From assembly GCA_014377485.1 (NCBI GenBank), contig JACMPM010000001.1, forward strand, positions 1 through 47,336: a DNA stretch of 47,336 nt. Direction: 5' to 3'. Source of the stretch: Bacteriovorax sp. (GTDB lineage: Bacteria > Bdellovibrionota > Bacteriovoracia > Bacteriovoracales > Bacteriovoracaceae). Numbering within the stretch: the stretch's first letter is position 1; the number at the start of each line of letters is the position of its first letter. Position numbers and translations under genes: made by a program. The notes beneath the pieces were generated by a model that was given only the letters and a program-made list of their open reading frames with translations, searched no databases and was not told the DNA's origin. Positions 9,167 through 17,761 of the stretch are shown here, piece by piece.

Positions 9167-9596
9167 TCTAAGTCTTCTGTCATGTTCTTCTTCATCCAAT
9201 TCAAAAATAGAAAATTTTTACGACAAAAAAATAATTAGAGAAGAATTTACAAGACGAGAAGAAGCAAAAGATTTTTTTCTTAGTAAAAGATTAGAATATG
9301 TTCGCATGTATGAATTAACTTCGGAACCCTATTTTGGAACTCCTACACAGCAATTATGCGACAACAATATAGACAATAAGGCTGAAATCAAGTCATTTGG
9401 TGAAAACGAATTTTTCTATCTTAGAATGTTGGCAAATAAATATGATGTTATCGGAGATTGTTTGAAAGAAAACAATGATCACTATGTGATTTATGAATTT
9501 GAACTTTGTGGATTTAAAGTTATTAATAAAAGATATAAGTTTTTATATGAAAATTTAAAATATAAAACACCAGAAAAGATTTGTTCGGAAAATTAA
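9129..9596 (+). CDS. Small predicted lipoprotein, unknown function
   Basis: 155 residues starting with a lipoprotein signal: MKIKL, a hydrophobic stretch and the lipobox LLSC followed by a serine run. The mature part is charged, with FTRREEAKDFFLSKRLEYV and several cysteines that could pair outside the cytoplasm. The gene starts inside the last 38 bases of the P460-like gene, so expression is coupled and the product may be its membrane-anchored partner. It overlaps the convergent gene at its stop by four bases. I do not recognise the family. Confidence 0.7.
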   Translation: MKIKLFIIVTLINLSLLSCSSSSNSKIENFYDKKIIREEFTRREEAKDFFLSKRLEYVRMYELTSEPYFGTPTQQLCDNNIDNKAEIKSFGENEFFYLRMLANKYDVIGDCLKENNDHYVIYEFELCGFKVINKRYKFLYENLKYKTPEKICSEN

Positions 9597-10654
9597 TATG
9601 GAATATTGAATTTTATAAAAGAAGCAAGGTCATAAGCTTTCATTTCCTGGACTCCCTTCAGGAGTGATGGCCATTTTATATTAAAAGTTTTTATAAGTTC
9701 ACCCTTTTTGTTAATATAATGAACTTTTGAATGATCGTTTATAATTTCAGAATATAAAAAAGTTCCGTCGCTAAAAAACTGAACCCCACCGGCGATCTTA
9801 GATAAAAATCTTTCTGGATTTTCCCGGGTGTAGCTGAATAAAGTTTTTTCAAAATTAGAATCATAAATTTCAATTTTAGAAAGAGGATTTTTATCGTGAA
9901 CATTATAATTATTATAGACAATTAGTTCTCCATTCGGCGTTGGCTGAACGTCATGTATTATTGAAAAAAATTTAATTCTATTTTTGTCTTTAACTTTGGG
10001 AATTAGGGCTACAATTTTATCTAAAGATTCATTTAAAACGAAGACATGAGATGCGTTACTGGAATTGACCACATAGTTGTTTTCTTTGAAGAATTTATTT
10101 GAGTTTATTTTATTTTGTTTTGGGATTTGATAAAAAGAATTTACATGTAACAACTCTAAATGGTTTTCAGTATAGCTTGAATTCTCAGGAATTTGATCAA
10201 AAGTATCCTCTGAAAGGATATTATTTTTGATTAAAAAATCTAGTGACTGCTGGAAAGAAAATTTTTTAAGAATTTCACCTTTTGGTGAAATAATATATAA
10301 GACATCCATCCGAACTAACTTTTGTTTAATTTGAACGGTATCAGACCCCATAATTAACAAATTCATATTATTGCTGAGATTGATCTGATGATGTGGATAA
10401 ATTTTAACTAATTTTAAAATCTCTCGATTTCTTTCATTTCTTTTTATTAGGTCGGATTTATGAGCAACAAAGTAAGAGCCATCAGGAAAAAAATGACAAA
10501 TATGCCCATTAAAGTTACGGATTGGCTCACCCGACAAATTAAAAACTACGCAATGAGAAACCAGATAATTAGAGCTTGAATTAAGATATAAAAAATTGTT
10601 TTCTGCCAATAATAAAGTAAAAGAAATTAGCATTATTATTAACTTTATAACCAT
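9593..10654 (-). CDS. Exported beta-propeller-like protein, distantly arylsulfotransferase-like
   Basis: I place the start at the ATG near 10654, giving 353 residues that begin with a signal peptide (MVIKLIIMLISFTLLLA). A TTG seven codons upstream is possible. The chain has repeated short segments with aromatic-Gly turns such as FFPDGSYF, ISPKGEIL, PTPNGELIVY and FFSDGTFLY, as in propellers, and IIHDVQPTPNGEL recalls the His-containing blade of bacterial arylsulfate sulfotransferases. I cannot see the full set of catalytic residues, so a sulfotransferase activity is only a suggestion. No Shine-Dalgarno sequence precedes the ATG; a promoter-like pair ends about six bases before it. It is convergent with the lipoprotein gene. 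Confidence 0.6.
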   Translation of the reverse strand: MVIKLIIMLISFTLLLAENNFLYLNSSSNYLVSHCVVFNLSGEPIRNFNGHICHFFPDGSYFVAHKSDLIKRNERNREILKLVKIYPHHQINLSNNMNLLIMGSDTVQIKQKLVRMDVLYIISPKGEILKKFSFQQSLDFLIKNNILSEDTFDQIPENSSYTENHLELLHVNSFYQIPKQNKINSNKFFKENNYVVNSSNASHVFVLNESLDKIVALIPKVKDKNRIKFFSIIHDVQPTPNGELIVYNNYNVHDKNPLSKIEIYDSNFEKTLFSYTRENPERFLSKIAGGVQFFSDGTFLYSEIINDHSKVHYINKKGELIKTFNIKWPSLLKGVQEMKAYDLASFIKFNIPY

Positions 10655-10660
10655 GGAAAA

Positions 10661-10689
10661 ATCATAACGAAGCAAGCTAAATTTAGCAA
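10661..10689 (-). promoter_or_regulatory. Predicted promoter immediately before the propeller-like gene
   Basis: On the minus strand TTGCTA (about 10684-10689) and TATGAT (about 10661-10666) are separated by 16-17 bases. The -10 box lies six bases from the ATG, so transcription would begin at or within a base or two of the start codon. Positions are accurate to about one base. Confidence 0.4.
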
Positions 10690-10737
10690 TTCAATTAGGC
10701 TTAAATTATTGATCATTTTGCTCTGATATTAACTTCT

Positions 10738-10765
10738 TTGATTAAGCGGCCTTGCTTGTTAGAAT
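10738..10765 (+). promoter_or_regulatory. Sigma-70-type promoter of the LpoA-like gene
   Basis: TTGATT at 10738-10743 and TAGAAT at 10760-10765 with a 16-base spacer form a good vegetative promoter. Transcription would start near 10772, leaving a leader of about 33 bases containing AGGAAA before the ATG at 10805. Confidence 0.5.
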
Positions 10766-10804
10766 CAATCACAATTAATTCATCTATTCTTTAGGAAAAC
10801 GAGA

Positions 10805-12772
10805 ATGAAAAATGTTGCCATAACAGTCCTCTTTTTAATGATTTCTACTTCTTGTTCGGGAGTCAAAATGATTACTCCGAATAGAAAATTAGCTGAGAAA
10901 GTAGATACTTCAAAATTATACAAACAACCTTTTCTTCAAAAAATGAATGAAGTGAAAGAAAAATTTCGACAAGGTAGAGCTGACGTCGCCTTGAAAGAAT
11001 TAACTTCGATGAAAGAAGAAGGCTTAAGTACAGCGGAGCGAAGTACCAGGAAAAATCTCATCGGTGTAATTAATTTTTCTAAAAAAAATTACGAGAGTGC
11101 ATCTAAGAATTTTGAAGAAGCACTCGCCCTGTCAAAAGAAGACCCTGGTCTTGAATCCCAAGTTTATTTAAATCTTGGTAGTGCTTATTATAAAATGAAT
11201 CAAAACGAAAAAGCCCTGGCTACATTATCAATGGCCGAATACCATAATCTACAAGACAACGAAGCAAAGAAATACCATCAGCTATACGCTCTACTTTCTC
11301 AACAACTTGGAAAAAAAGAACAAAGTTTAACAGCACTTATTCGTTCCTTAGAAGATAAAAAATCTATTGGCGATTTAAAAAGTGAAGCCCGATATACTCA
11401 AGCCGAAGAATTGTTTTTTAAATTAACTCTTACGGAGAGAAGCCGCTTATTAGAGGATTTTGATTCTGAAAAAAACCTGGCAGTTCCTTACTTAGCTTAT
11501 AAAGAGGCAGAAATTGCTTTTAAAGAAAACAATAAACAAAAAGTTCAAGACTACTCTACTTGGATTGAAAAACGATACGGCGACAACAGTGAAATAATGA
11601 ATTTGATGAAGAATCTTGGTATAAGAAGTGAAAATGACAATGTAAAAATAGATCTTCGATATATCGGTATCGCACTACCATTAAGCGGTGACAGAAAATC
11701 TTTAGGTGAGAGAGCGCTTTCAGGAATAGATGTTGCTTTAGAAGAATTGGCACAGGATCCGACAAAAAAATATCGAGTGGAGATGAAAGACACTCAAGGC
11801 TCGGCAGCAACTGCAGCCTTCGCCGTGAAGGATTTAATCGAAGTGAATAATGTTTCTGCTGTCATCGGTGGCTTAACTCCCAATTCAGCGACTAAAGAGT
11901 ATTTAGAAGCAAAAAAACACGGAGTCCTTTTCATTTCACTTTCTCCGGTATTTTTGCCTAAAGAAGAAAAAAATCATTTACTAATTGAGGTGCCAGCTTC
12001 TATTGAATCACAGGTAAATCATCTTTTTTCACCAAAAATGATCGCAAAATTAGGAAGTCGCCCGGCCATTATTTATCCTAAAAATGAACTTGGTGAAGCT
12101 TATGCCAATGAGTTTTGGAGACGTTCTAAAAAACAAAATCTCGATGTCACCGGATTGATTTCTTATGACCGCAACGCCACTGATTTTAGAGAACCTGTTA
12201 AAAATATTTTGGGAATAAAATTCACTCGTGAGCGCGAGGAAGAATTAGCTATCGTTAATGACATTGCTAATCTTGAAAAAAATAAAAGTATAAAACGAAT
12301 TCAAAATCTTCAACCACAAATTGATTTTGACTGGGTATTTGTTCCGGCACTTCCAAAAGAAGTTGTACAAATTCTGCCAAACTTTAATTACTTCGATGCT
12401 TTCAATTTGAACTATGTCGGAGTGCCAAGTTGGAGATCGGAATTAATGACCAATGAAGGTTATCGGTACGGAAATGTTTTCTTCATGGATGAATCTCTTG
12501 GTACTAATGAAACTGCATTCACACAAAAATTTTCCGCAAAATTTAATAAGCAACCTAAGTTTGTTGAAACCATTTCCTACGATTCTTTGAAAATAGTTTC
12601 GACTATTATTGAAGCAGAACCATCGATGAGTACACGCCAGGATCTCGACTTGGCATTGGCAAAGAAGACGAGCATTCAAGGTGAAAGTGGTCTGTGGAAA
12701 TTAGACGAAGATATCTGGATGAAGGATATGGCGACTTTTAAAATCAAACGCGATGGTGTTGAAGCTTTATAA
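10805..12772 (+). CDS. LpoA-like lipoprotein: TPR region plus periplasmic-binding fold
   Basis: 655 residues. The lipoprotein signal ends at the lipobox STSC (Cys17). Residues about 35-270 form TPR-like helical repeats (for example LNLGSAYYKMNQNEKALATL). From about 287 (YIGIALPLSGDRKSLGERAL) the sequence turns into a type I periplasmic-binding fold, with VIGGLTPNSA and LFISLSPVF segments. This order of TPR domain then binding fold is that of LpoA, the outer-membrane lipoprotein that activates the peptidoglycan synthase PBP1a, and of related amino-acid-type receptors. It would be anchored in the outer membrane, facing the cell wall. The gene stands alone with its own promoter and a hairpin downstream. 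LpoA-type family membership is likely; direct PBP activation is inferred. Confidence 0.75.
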   Translation: MKNVAITVLFLMISTSCSGVKMITPNRKLAEKVDTSKLYKQPFLQKMNEVKEKFRQGRADVALKELTSMKEEGLSTAERSTRKNLIGVINFSKKNYESASKNFEEALALSKEDPGLESQVYLNLGSAYYKMNQNEKALATLSMAEYHNLQDNEAKKYHQLYALLSQQLGKKEQSLTALIRSLEDKKSIGDLKSEARYTQAEELFFKLTLTERSRLLEDFDSEKNLAVPYLAYKEAEIAFKENNKQKVQDYSTWIEKRYGDNSEIMNLMKNLGIRSENDNVKIDLRYIGIALPLSGDRKSLGERALSGIDVALEELAQDPTKKYRVEMKDTQGSAATAAFAVKDLIEVNNVSAVIGGLTPNSATKEYLEAKKHGVLFISLSPVFLPKEEKNHLLIEVPASIESQVNHLFSPKMIAKLGSRPAIIYPKNELGEAYANEFWRRSKKQNLDVTGLISYDRNATDFREPVKNILGIKFTREREEELAIVNDIANLEKNKSIKRIQNLQPQIDFDWVFVPALPKEVVQILPNFNYFDAFNLNYVGVPSWRSELMTNEGYRYGNVFFMDESLGTNETAFTQKFSAKFNKQPKFVETISYDSLKIVSTIIEAEPSMSTRQDLDLALAKKTSIQGESGLWKLDEDIWMKDMATFKIKRDGVEAL

Positions 12773-12782
12773 TTAAGTATTT

Positions 12783-12831
12783 ACTTCCATTGTCTTACTT
12801 TTTTAATCAAGTAATAATAGGCAATGGAAGT
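12783..12831. terminator. Nested hairpin between converging genes, possible two-way terminator
   Basis: Outer arms ACTTCCATTG (12783-12792) and CAATGGAAGT (12822-12831) pair perfectly over 10 bases. Inside them TTACTT (12795-12800) and AAGTAA (12809-12814) form a second stem. It lies between the LpoA-like gene and the small minus-strand ORF ending at 12851. There is no strong T run on either side, so termination is plausible but unproven; it may instead stabilise a 3' end. Confidence 0.5.
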
Positions 12832-12850
12832 TAAATTTATTCGAAAAAGA

Positions 12851-12955
12851 CTATTTTTTTGCAGCAGCAATTTTCTTTTTGATACGAAGTTTTTTCTTTA
12901 ATTGTGCAGTTTTTCTTTTCATTTTTAGTTCAAGTTGTTTTCTACCTTGGCCCAT
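12851..12955 (-). CDS. Tiny lysine-rich basic protein (34 residues)
   Basis: A small ORF fills most of the gap before the AMP nucleosidase gene. It begins ATG at 12955, ends TAG at 12851-12853, and encodes MGQGRKQLELKM followed by a run with KRKTAQLKKKLRIKKK and ending AAAKK. About half of its residues are Lys or Arg. AAAAAGGA stands about ten bases before the ATG, a good ribosome-binding site for so short a frame. The composition suggests binding to nucleic acid or ribosome, like small basic ribosomal or histone-like peptides. I do not recognise the family. The frame could be fortuitous in AT-rich DNA, but the ribosome site, the uninterrupted basic pattern and the flanking hairpin argue for a real gene. 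Confidence 0.55.
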   Translation of the reverse strand: MGQGRKQLELKMKRKTAQLKKKLRIKKKIAAAKK

Positions 12956-13095
12956 GGTCTCTTTATCCTTTTTGGTCAGTTATTATTGAACCCACATAGT
13001 ATTCAAATCATCAGGGGAAATCTAGTATTTAATTGTTGTATCCAACCGACTGAAATGATAAATTTTACTATAAACGATTTAGTTTGTAGAAAGTA

Positions 13096-14064
13096 ATGGA
13101 TCTGACAATGAGTGTTGTAAAAAAAGTCGCGAAGAAAGTTGCGTTAAAAAAAGTCGCGTTAAAAAAAGTAGTGGCAAAAAAGTCTCGTGATAAGACAATT
13201 GCGAGTCATAGTGCGAAAAAACGTATTGAAGTGCTAAAAGAAATCGAAGATCTTAAAGAAAAATTACGTGCACGTAGAATTCACGGCAATGAAGATAAGA
13301 AAAAGATCGCTCGCGATATGCTTGAGCGATACACCGGCCACGACATCAAAGACTTCCAAAAACAAATTATTTTGACAAATTTTCACTATTACGTAGAGCG
13401 CTTTAACGCTCTTCTACCTGATAGCCACTATACGCAAGGCTCAGCGTTTAAAGCATCTTCTTCTGCGAAGGCCCAAGTAACCATCATAGAATTTGGGGTA
13501 GGATCTGCTATGGCCGCTCTAATTGGAGAGTTATTGGCAGTAGTTGAACCCAAGGCAGTATTGTTCTTAGGTTTGGCGGGCGGAGTGCATCCTTCTCTCG
13601 AAGTAGGTGATTTTGTTCTTCCTATCGCATCTATTAGAGGTGAAGGAGTAACCCAACACTTCCTGCCAGAGCAGGTACCGGCTCTTCCAACCTTTAAGGT
13701 ACAAAAATTTGTCTCGCAAATTTTAGTAGAGCATGGGTTAGAGTATAGAACAGGAACAATTCACTCAACGGATTACCGTTTTTGGGAGTTTGATGATCGT
13801 TTTAAGTTAAATTTATTAGAGCAAAGAGTTCTGGCTGTAGAAATGGAAACGGCAGCACTTTTCGTTTCGTGTTTTGTGAGTAAAGTAAATATTGGAGCTC
13901 TACTTCTGATTTCTGATCATCCATTAAAACGTGGTGGCATTAAAACGAAGAAGTCGGCAAAAGCGGTCTTTAGAAAATTTACCGACATTCATATTGAATT
14001 AGGTATTGAAGCTATGGCCGATATTGCGGAAAGAGGGGAAGCGATACGGCACTATCAATGGTAA
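13096..14064 (+). CDS. amn: AMP nucleosidase with lysine-rich N-terminal extension
   Basis: 322 residues. From about residue 75 (RDMLERYTG) onward the sequence follows short-form AMP nucleosidases: ILTNFHYYVERF, IIEFGVGSAMAALIGELL, the nucleoside-phosphorylase core PKAVLFLGLAGGVHPSLEVG, RGEGVTQHFLPEQVPALP, VEMETAALF and the catalytic-loop region LLLISDHPLKRGG. The enzyme hydrolyses AMP to adenine and ribose-5-phosphate in the cytosol. The first 35 residues are unusual: three copies of a Lys-Lys-Val-Ala-Leu-type unit, like histone H1-like tails. Two ATGs are possible (13096 and 13108); the second has GGA seven bases upstream. mreB starts 24 bases after the stop, perhaps in the same transcript. 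Function is firm, tail function unknown. Confidence 0.85.
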   Translation: MDLTMSVVKKVAKKVALKKVALKKVVAKKSRDKTIASHSAKKRIEVLKEIEDLKEKLRARRIHGNEDKKKIARDMLERYTGHDIKDFQKQIILTNFHYYVERFNALLPDSHYTQGSAFKASSSAKAQVTIIEFGVGSAMAALIGELLAVVEPKAVLFLGLAGGVHPSLEVGDFVLPIASIRGEGVTQHFLPEQVPALPTFKVQKFVSQILVEHGLEYRTGTIHSTDYRFWEFDDRFKLNLLEQRVLAVEMETAALFVSCFVSKVNIGALLLISDHPLKRGGIKTKKSAKAVFRKFTDIHIELGIEAMADIAERGEAIRHYQW

Positions 14065-14084
14065 AAACTAAGTAAGGAATATGA

Positions 14085-15122
<1,038 letters not shown>

Positions 15123-15152
15123 TTAGGGTAACTAGATAAAAGGCAGGCTTTC

Positions 15153-16028
15153 ATGGTGGAAAGCTCACGAGCAAAAATTAATTTCACAAAACTCACTTCA
15201 CAAGAGCTATCGTCCAAGATAGCTCTTTTAGTTTCTAATCACGACCGAGTGATTTTTTGGAAAAGCTCCCCACGTTATTTTGAGGGACAAGCTTCTTCTT
15301 TCGAAGTGAAAAATCATATCTATTTAACTCTTGAAAGAGTTGGTATACCCATTCGTGTAATGAATGAAACGATCTGTTTAAATTTTACTTTGAACGAGAT
15401 CGATTATTATTTACGAGGGAAAGTTGTTGATCAAACTGATGATGATCCAAAAATAAAAATAGAACTTGAAGAGCATTGCTTCCGTGTAGAAAAAAGATCA
15501 CGTGAACGTCTTCTTACGTATCCGGTGTATGAAGTGTATGCCTATTTGAAATTTCAAAAAGCAAATAATCCGAACGTAATCTTTTTTAACAAAGGTGAAC
15601 AGAAGACCAGAGATTTTTTTTCAGAAATAGATAATCTCCAAAAAAATAAAATAGCTGTAATGTCACAAGACCTTTATGCCGGCGATGAAGAAGATTTGAT
15701 TGGTTTTAGAGTTGAAGATCTCTCTTCAAACGGATTAAGTTTTTTTGCCAGCGCAAAAGAAAAAGAATTAGTTCTTGATGAGCTACAAAAAGTTTCATTT
15801 TCATTAGTACTCAACTTTGAAATGCAGGTCTTTAATCTTGAAGAAGCAGTAATAGTTTATAAGATGAACTATATCAATGCTCAGTTCTCAGGCGTGCCTA
15901 TGTATAAAATAGGAATAAATTTTAAACACAGCCCAAATCTAAAAAGAAAAATTGAAGATGTTTCCGGCATTACAATTGACCTGGTTGATTATCAGAAAGA
16001 ATTTGAAGAGTTTATAAAGAATGAATAA
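15153..16028 (+). CDS. PilZ-domain protein, probable c-di-GMP receptor
   Basis: 291 residues, no membrane segment. The two parts of the c-di-GMP binding signature are visible: RSRER at 115-119 (RXXXR) and DLSSNG at 189-194 (DXSXXG). Residues 1-110 form an N-terminal beta-rich domain, as in YcgR-like two-domain proteins. The gap between the two motifs is about 70 residues, far longer than the 20-30 usual in PilZ domains, so an extra loop (about 140-180) is inserted. Its place directly after mreB and before a lipoprotein suggests that c-di-GMP controls growth, shape or envelope assembly. The stop overlaps the next gene by eight bases. Ligand binding is a strong inference from the motifs. Confidence 0.78.
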   Translation: MVESSRAKINFTKLTSQELSSKIALLVSNHDRVIFWKSSPRYFEGQASSFEVKNHIYLTLERVGIPIRVMNETICLNFTLNEIDYYLRGKVVDQTDDDPKIKIELEEHCFRVEKRSRERLLTYPVYEVYAYLKFQKANNPNVIFFNKGEQKTRDFFSEIDNLQKNKIAVMSQDLYAGDEEDLIGFRVEDLSSNGLSFFASAKEKELVLDELQKVSFSLVLNFEMQVFNLEEAVIVYKMNYINAQFSGVPMYKIGINFKHSPNLKRKIEDVSGITIDLVDYQKEFEEFIKNE

Positions 16029-16848
16029 AGGTGTTCTACTCCTCATTTTATGTTTTCTCGCAACCTCTTGTGCAAGCAACAGGAATACTCATCTCAAAAA
16101 AGAATTGGTTCGCGGTGAAGAACGTTTTTCATATACAGATAAAAATGGTCAGTTTTTAGTAAAACTTTCTTCAGGATTTAATAAAAAAGAAAATACTTTT
16201 TTTACAAAACGGATTTTAGAAGTTCCCAACAAAGAAACGGATAATGTTTTAGAGCAGAGTGTAGCCTTATCTGATATTGGAACTATTAAAAAGAAAAAAA
16301 CTATTTTGCGTCCAAAACTTTCTCAATACAATGTTTGGTTTGAAGGCAAAAAATATTTTTCAGAACTTAAAATCAATTCCCTAAAAAAATCTATTGATGT
16401 AAAAATGGTCAGTCCTGAAACTCAATGGAATGGGACAAAACAAATAAAGTTACCAAACACAAAGGCACTTTATTGTTTTTTTTCTCAAGTTGTAGAATGT
16501 GCTAAGACCATTGGCTTTTTAAGTGAAGCTATTAAAAAAGAAACGGGCAGTATGAACTTCTATGTCATCTGGGAAGGCTATCCTTATTTAAATGAAACAT
16601 TTTCTGATTTTCCGTCAGAGCTTTTATCGAAAGCTCAATTAGAATATGACGGGAAAACAAAAGAAGATGAAAGAAGGTTTAATTTAAAAGTGGGCGGTCA
16701 ATCAATTTTTTATATTGTCGACAAAAATGAACAAATGAAAAAAATGTTCTGGGTCTCACAGGGAATATCCATGGTTAGTAGGCTTGCAAAAAAATCCGAA
16801 AAAACTGATGATGGGGACCTAAAAGAGTCCGGAGGAAGTCTTGAGTAA
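16021..16848 (+). CDS. Predicted lipoprotein in the mreB operon, unknown function
   Basis: 275 residues. MNKGVLLLILCFLATSCAS is a lipoprotein signal with lipobox ATSC. The mature part alternates beta-like stretches (FSYTDKNGQFLVKLSSGF, YNVWFEGKKYFSELKI) and ends in an acidic tail. No catalytic signature is seen. It overlaps the PilZ gene by eight bases at its start and the permease gene by eight at its end, so all three are translated together. It could be an outer-membrane-anchored partner of the permeases or of the MreB system; no function can be assigned. Confidence 0.7.
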   Translation: MNKGVLLLILCFLATSCASNRNTHLKKELVRGEERFSYTDKNGQFLVKLSSGFNKKENTFFTKRILEVPNKETDNVLEQSVALSDIGTIKKKKTILRPKLSQYNVWFEGKKYFSELKINSLKKSIDVKMVSPETQWNGTKQIKLPNTKALYCFFSQVVECAKTIGFLSEAIKKETGSMNFYVIWEGYPYLNETFSDFPSELLSKAQLEYDGKTKEDERRFNLKVGGQSIFYIVDKNEQMKKMFWVSQGISMVSRLAKKSEKTDDGDLKESGGSLE

Positions 16849-17752
16849 GTTTTTTAATAAATTTCTTTACGCTGTTCTCACAATATTTATGGCCTTAACT
16901 GCTATCTTTTTTGTTATTCGCCTTTCTCCAGGAGATCCAGTTGAAACAGTCTTGGGACAAAGAGCAACCCAAGAAGAAATTATTAAACTTAAAACTCAGT
17001 TGGGTTTAAATCTTCCTCTAATGTCTCAGTATAAAGTGTTTCTCACCGGTCTTGCCAAAGGAGACTTAGGGAAAACTATTTTTGGTGCAAAGGACGTTAA
17101 AGGGCTTTTAAAAGAAAGAATGAAACCTACGATAGTCTTAGCTGCTGTTTCTGTAACTCTTTCAGCTTCAATAGGAATGTTCCTGGGGGTTTTGGCCGGT
17201 TATAAAAAAAATAAAGGCTTTGATAAATTTTCAAGGATAATTTCGCTCTTTGCGCTCTCATTTCCCATCTTTTCATTAGCTCCATTACTAGTCTTATTAT
17301 TTTCTATTAAATTAAATCTTTTTCCCGTTTCAGAATGGGGAGATTTAAAGCATCTTTTTTTACCAATTCTTTCTTTGGTCATCCCACTTAGTGCCATAAT
17401 CATGCGCGTGACTCGCAACAAATATCTTGAAGAAGCCAACTCGCAATGGGTAATGGTCGTTAAGGCTAAAGGAATGGGCGAAGTCTCAATTCTACTAAGA
17501 ATTTTAAAAGTTTGTTTACCGACAATTTTAAATATTGTTTCAATACAGCTTTCTGTGGTTATTGCTGGAACAATGATTACTGAAACAATTTTTGATATAC
17601 CTGGAATGGGGTCGTTATTATTTGATGGCATTCAAAATAGAGATTATCCAATCGTTCAAGGAGTAATTATTTACTCAACTGTAACCTATATGTTGATTTA
17701 TTTTATTATTGATTACGTCAATGAATGGATAGATCCACGGACACAGAGCTAG
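16841..17752 (+). CDS. ABC transporter permease, DppB/OppB family
   Basis: 303 residues. The start is a TTG at 16841, chosen because GGAGGAAG at 16831-16838 lies just before it. The N-terminal helix and IRLSPGDPVETVLGQRAT segment are typical of OppB/DppB proteins, and the EAA loop that contacts the ATPase is VVKAKGMGEVSILLRILKVCLP. About six membrane helices are seen, ending with the IIDYVNEWIDPR signature. The partner permease follows ten bases later. No solute-binding protein or ATPase gene is nearby, so those must be elsewhere or shared. With nagZ downstream and mreB upstream, murein peptides are a plausible cargo, but dipeptides or nickel cannot be excluded. Confidence 0.88.
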   Translation: MSKFFNKFLYAVLTIFMALTAIFFVIRLSPGDPVETVLGQRATQEEIIKLKTQLGLNLPLMSQYKVFLTGLAKGDLGKTIFGAKDVKGLLKERMKPTIVLAAVSVTLSASIGMFLGVLAGYKKNKGFDKFSRIISLFALSFPIFSLAPLLVLLFSIKLNLFPVSEWGDLKHLFLPILSLVIPLSAIIMRVTRNKYLEEANSQWVMVVKAKGMGEVSILLRILKVCLPTILNIVSIQLSVVIAGTMITETIFDIPGMGSLLFDGIQNRDYPIVQGVIIYSTVTYMLIYFIIDYVNEWIDPRTQS

Positions 17753-17761
17753 GATGATTAT

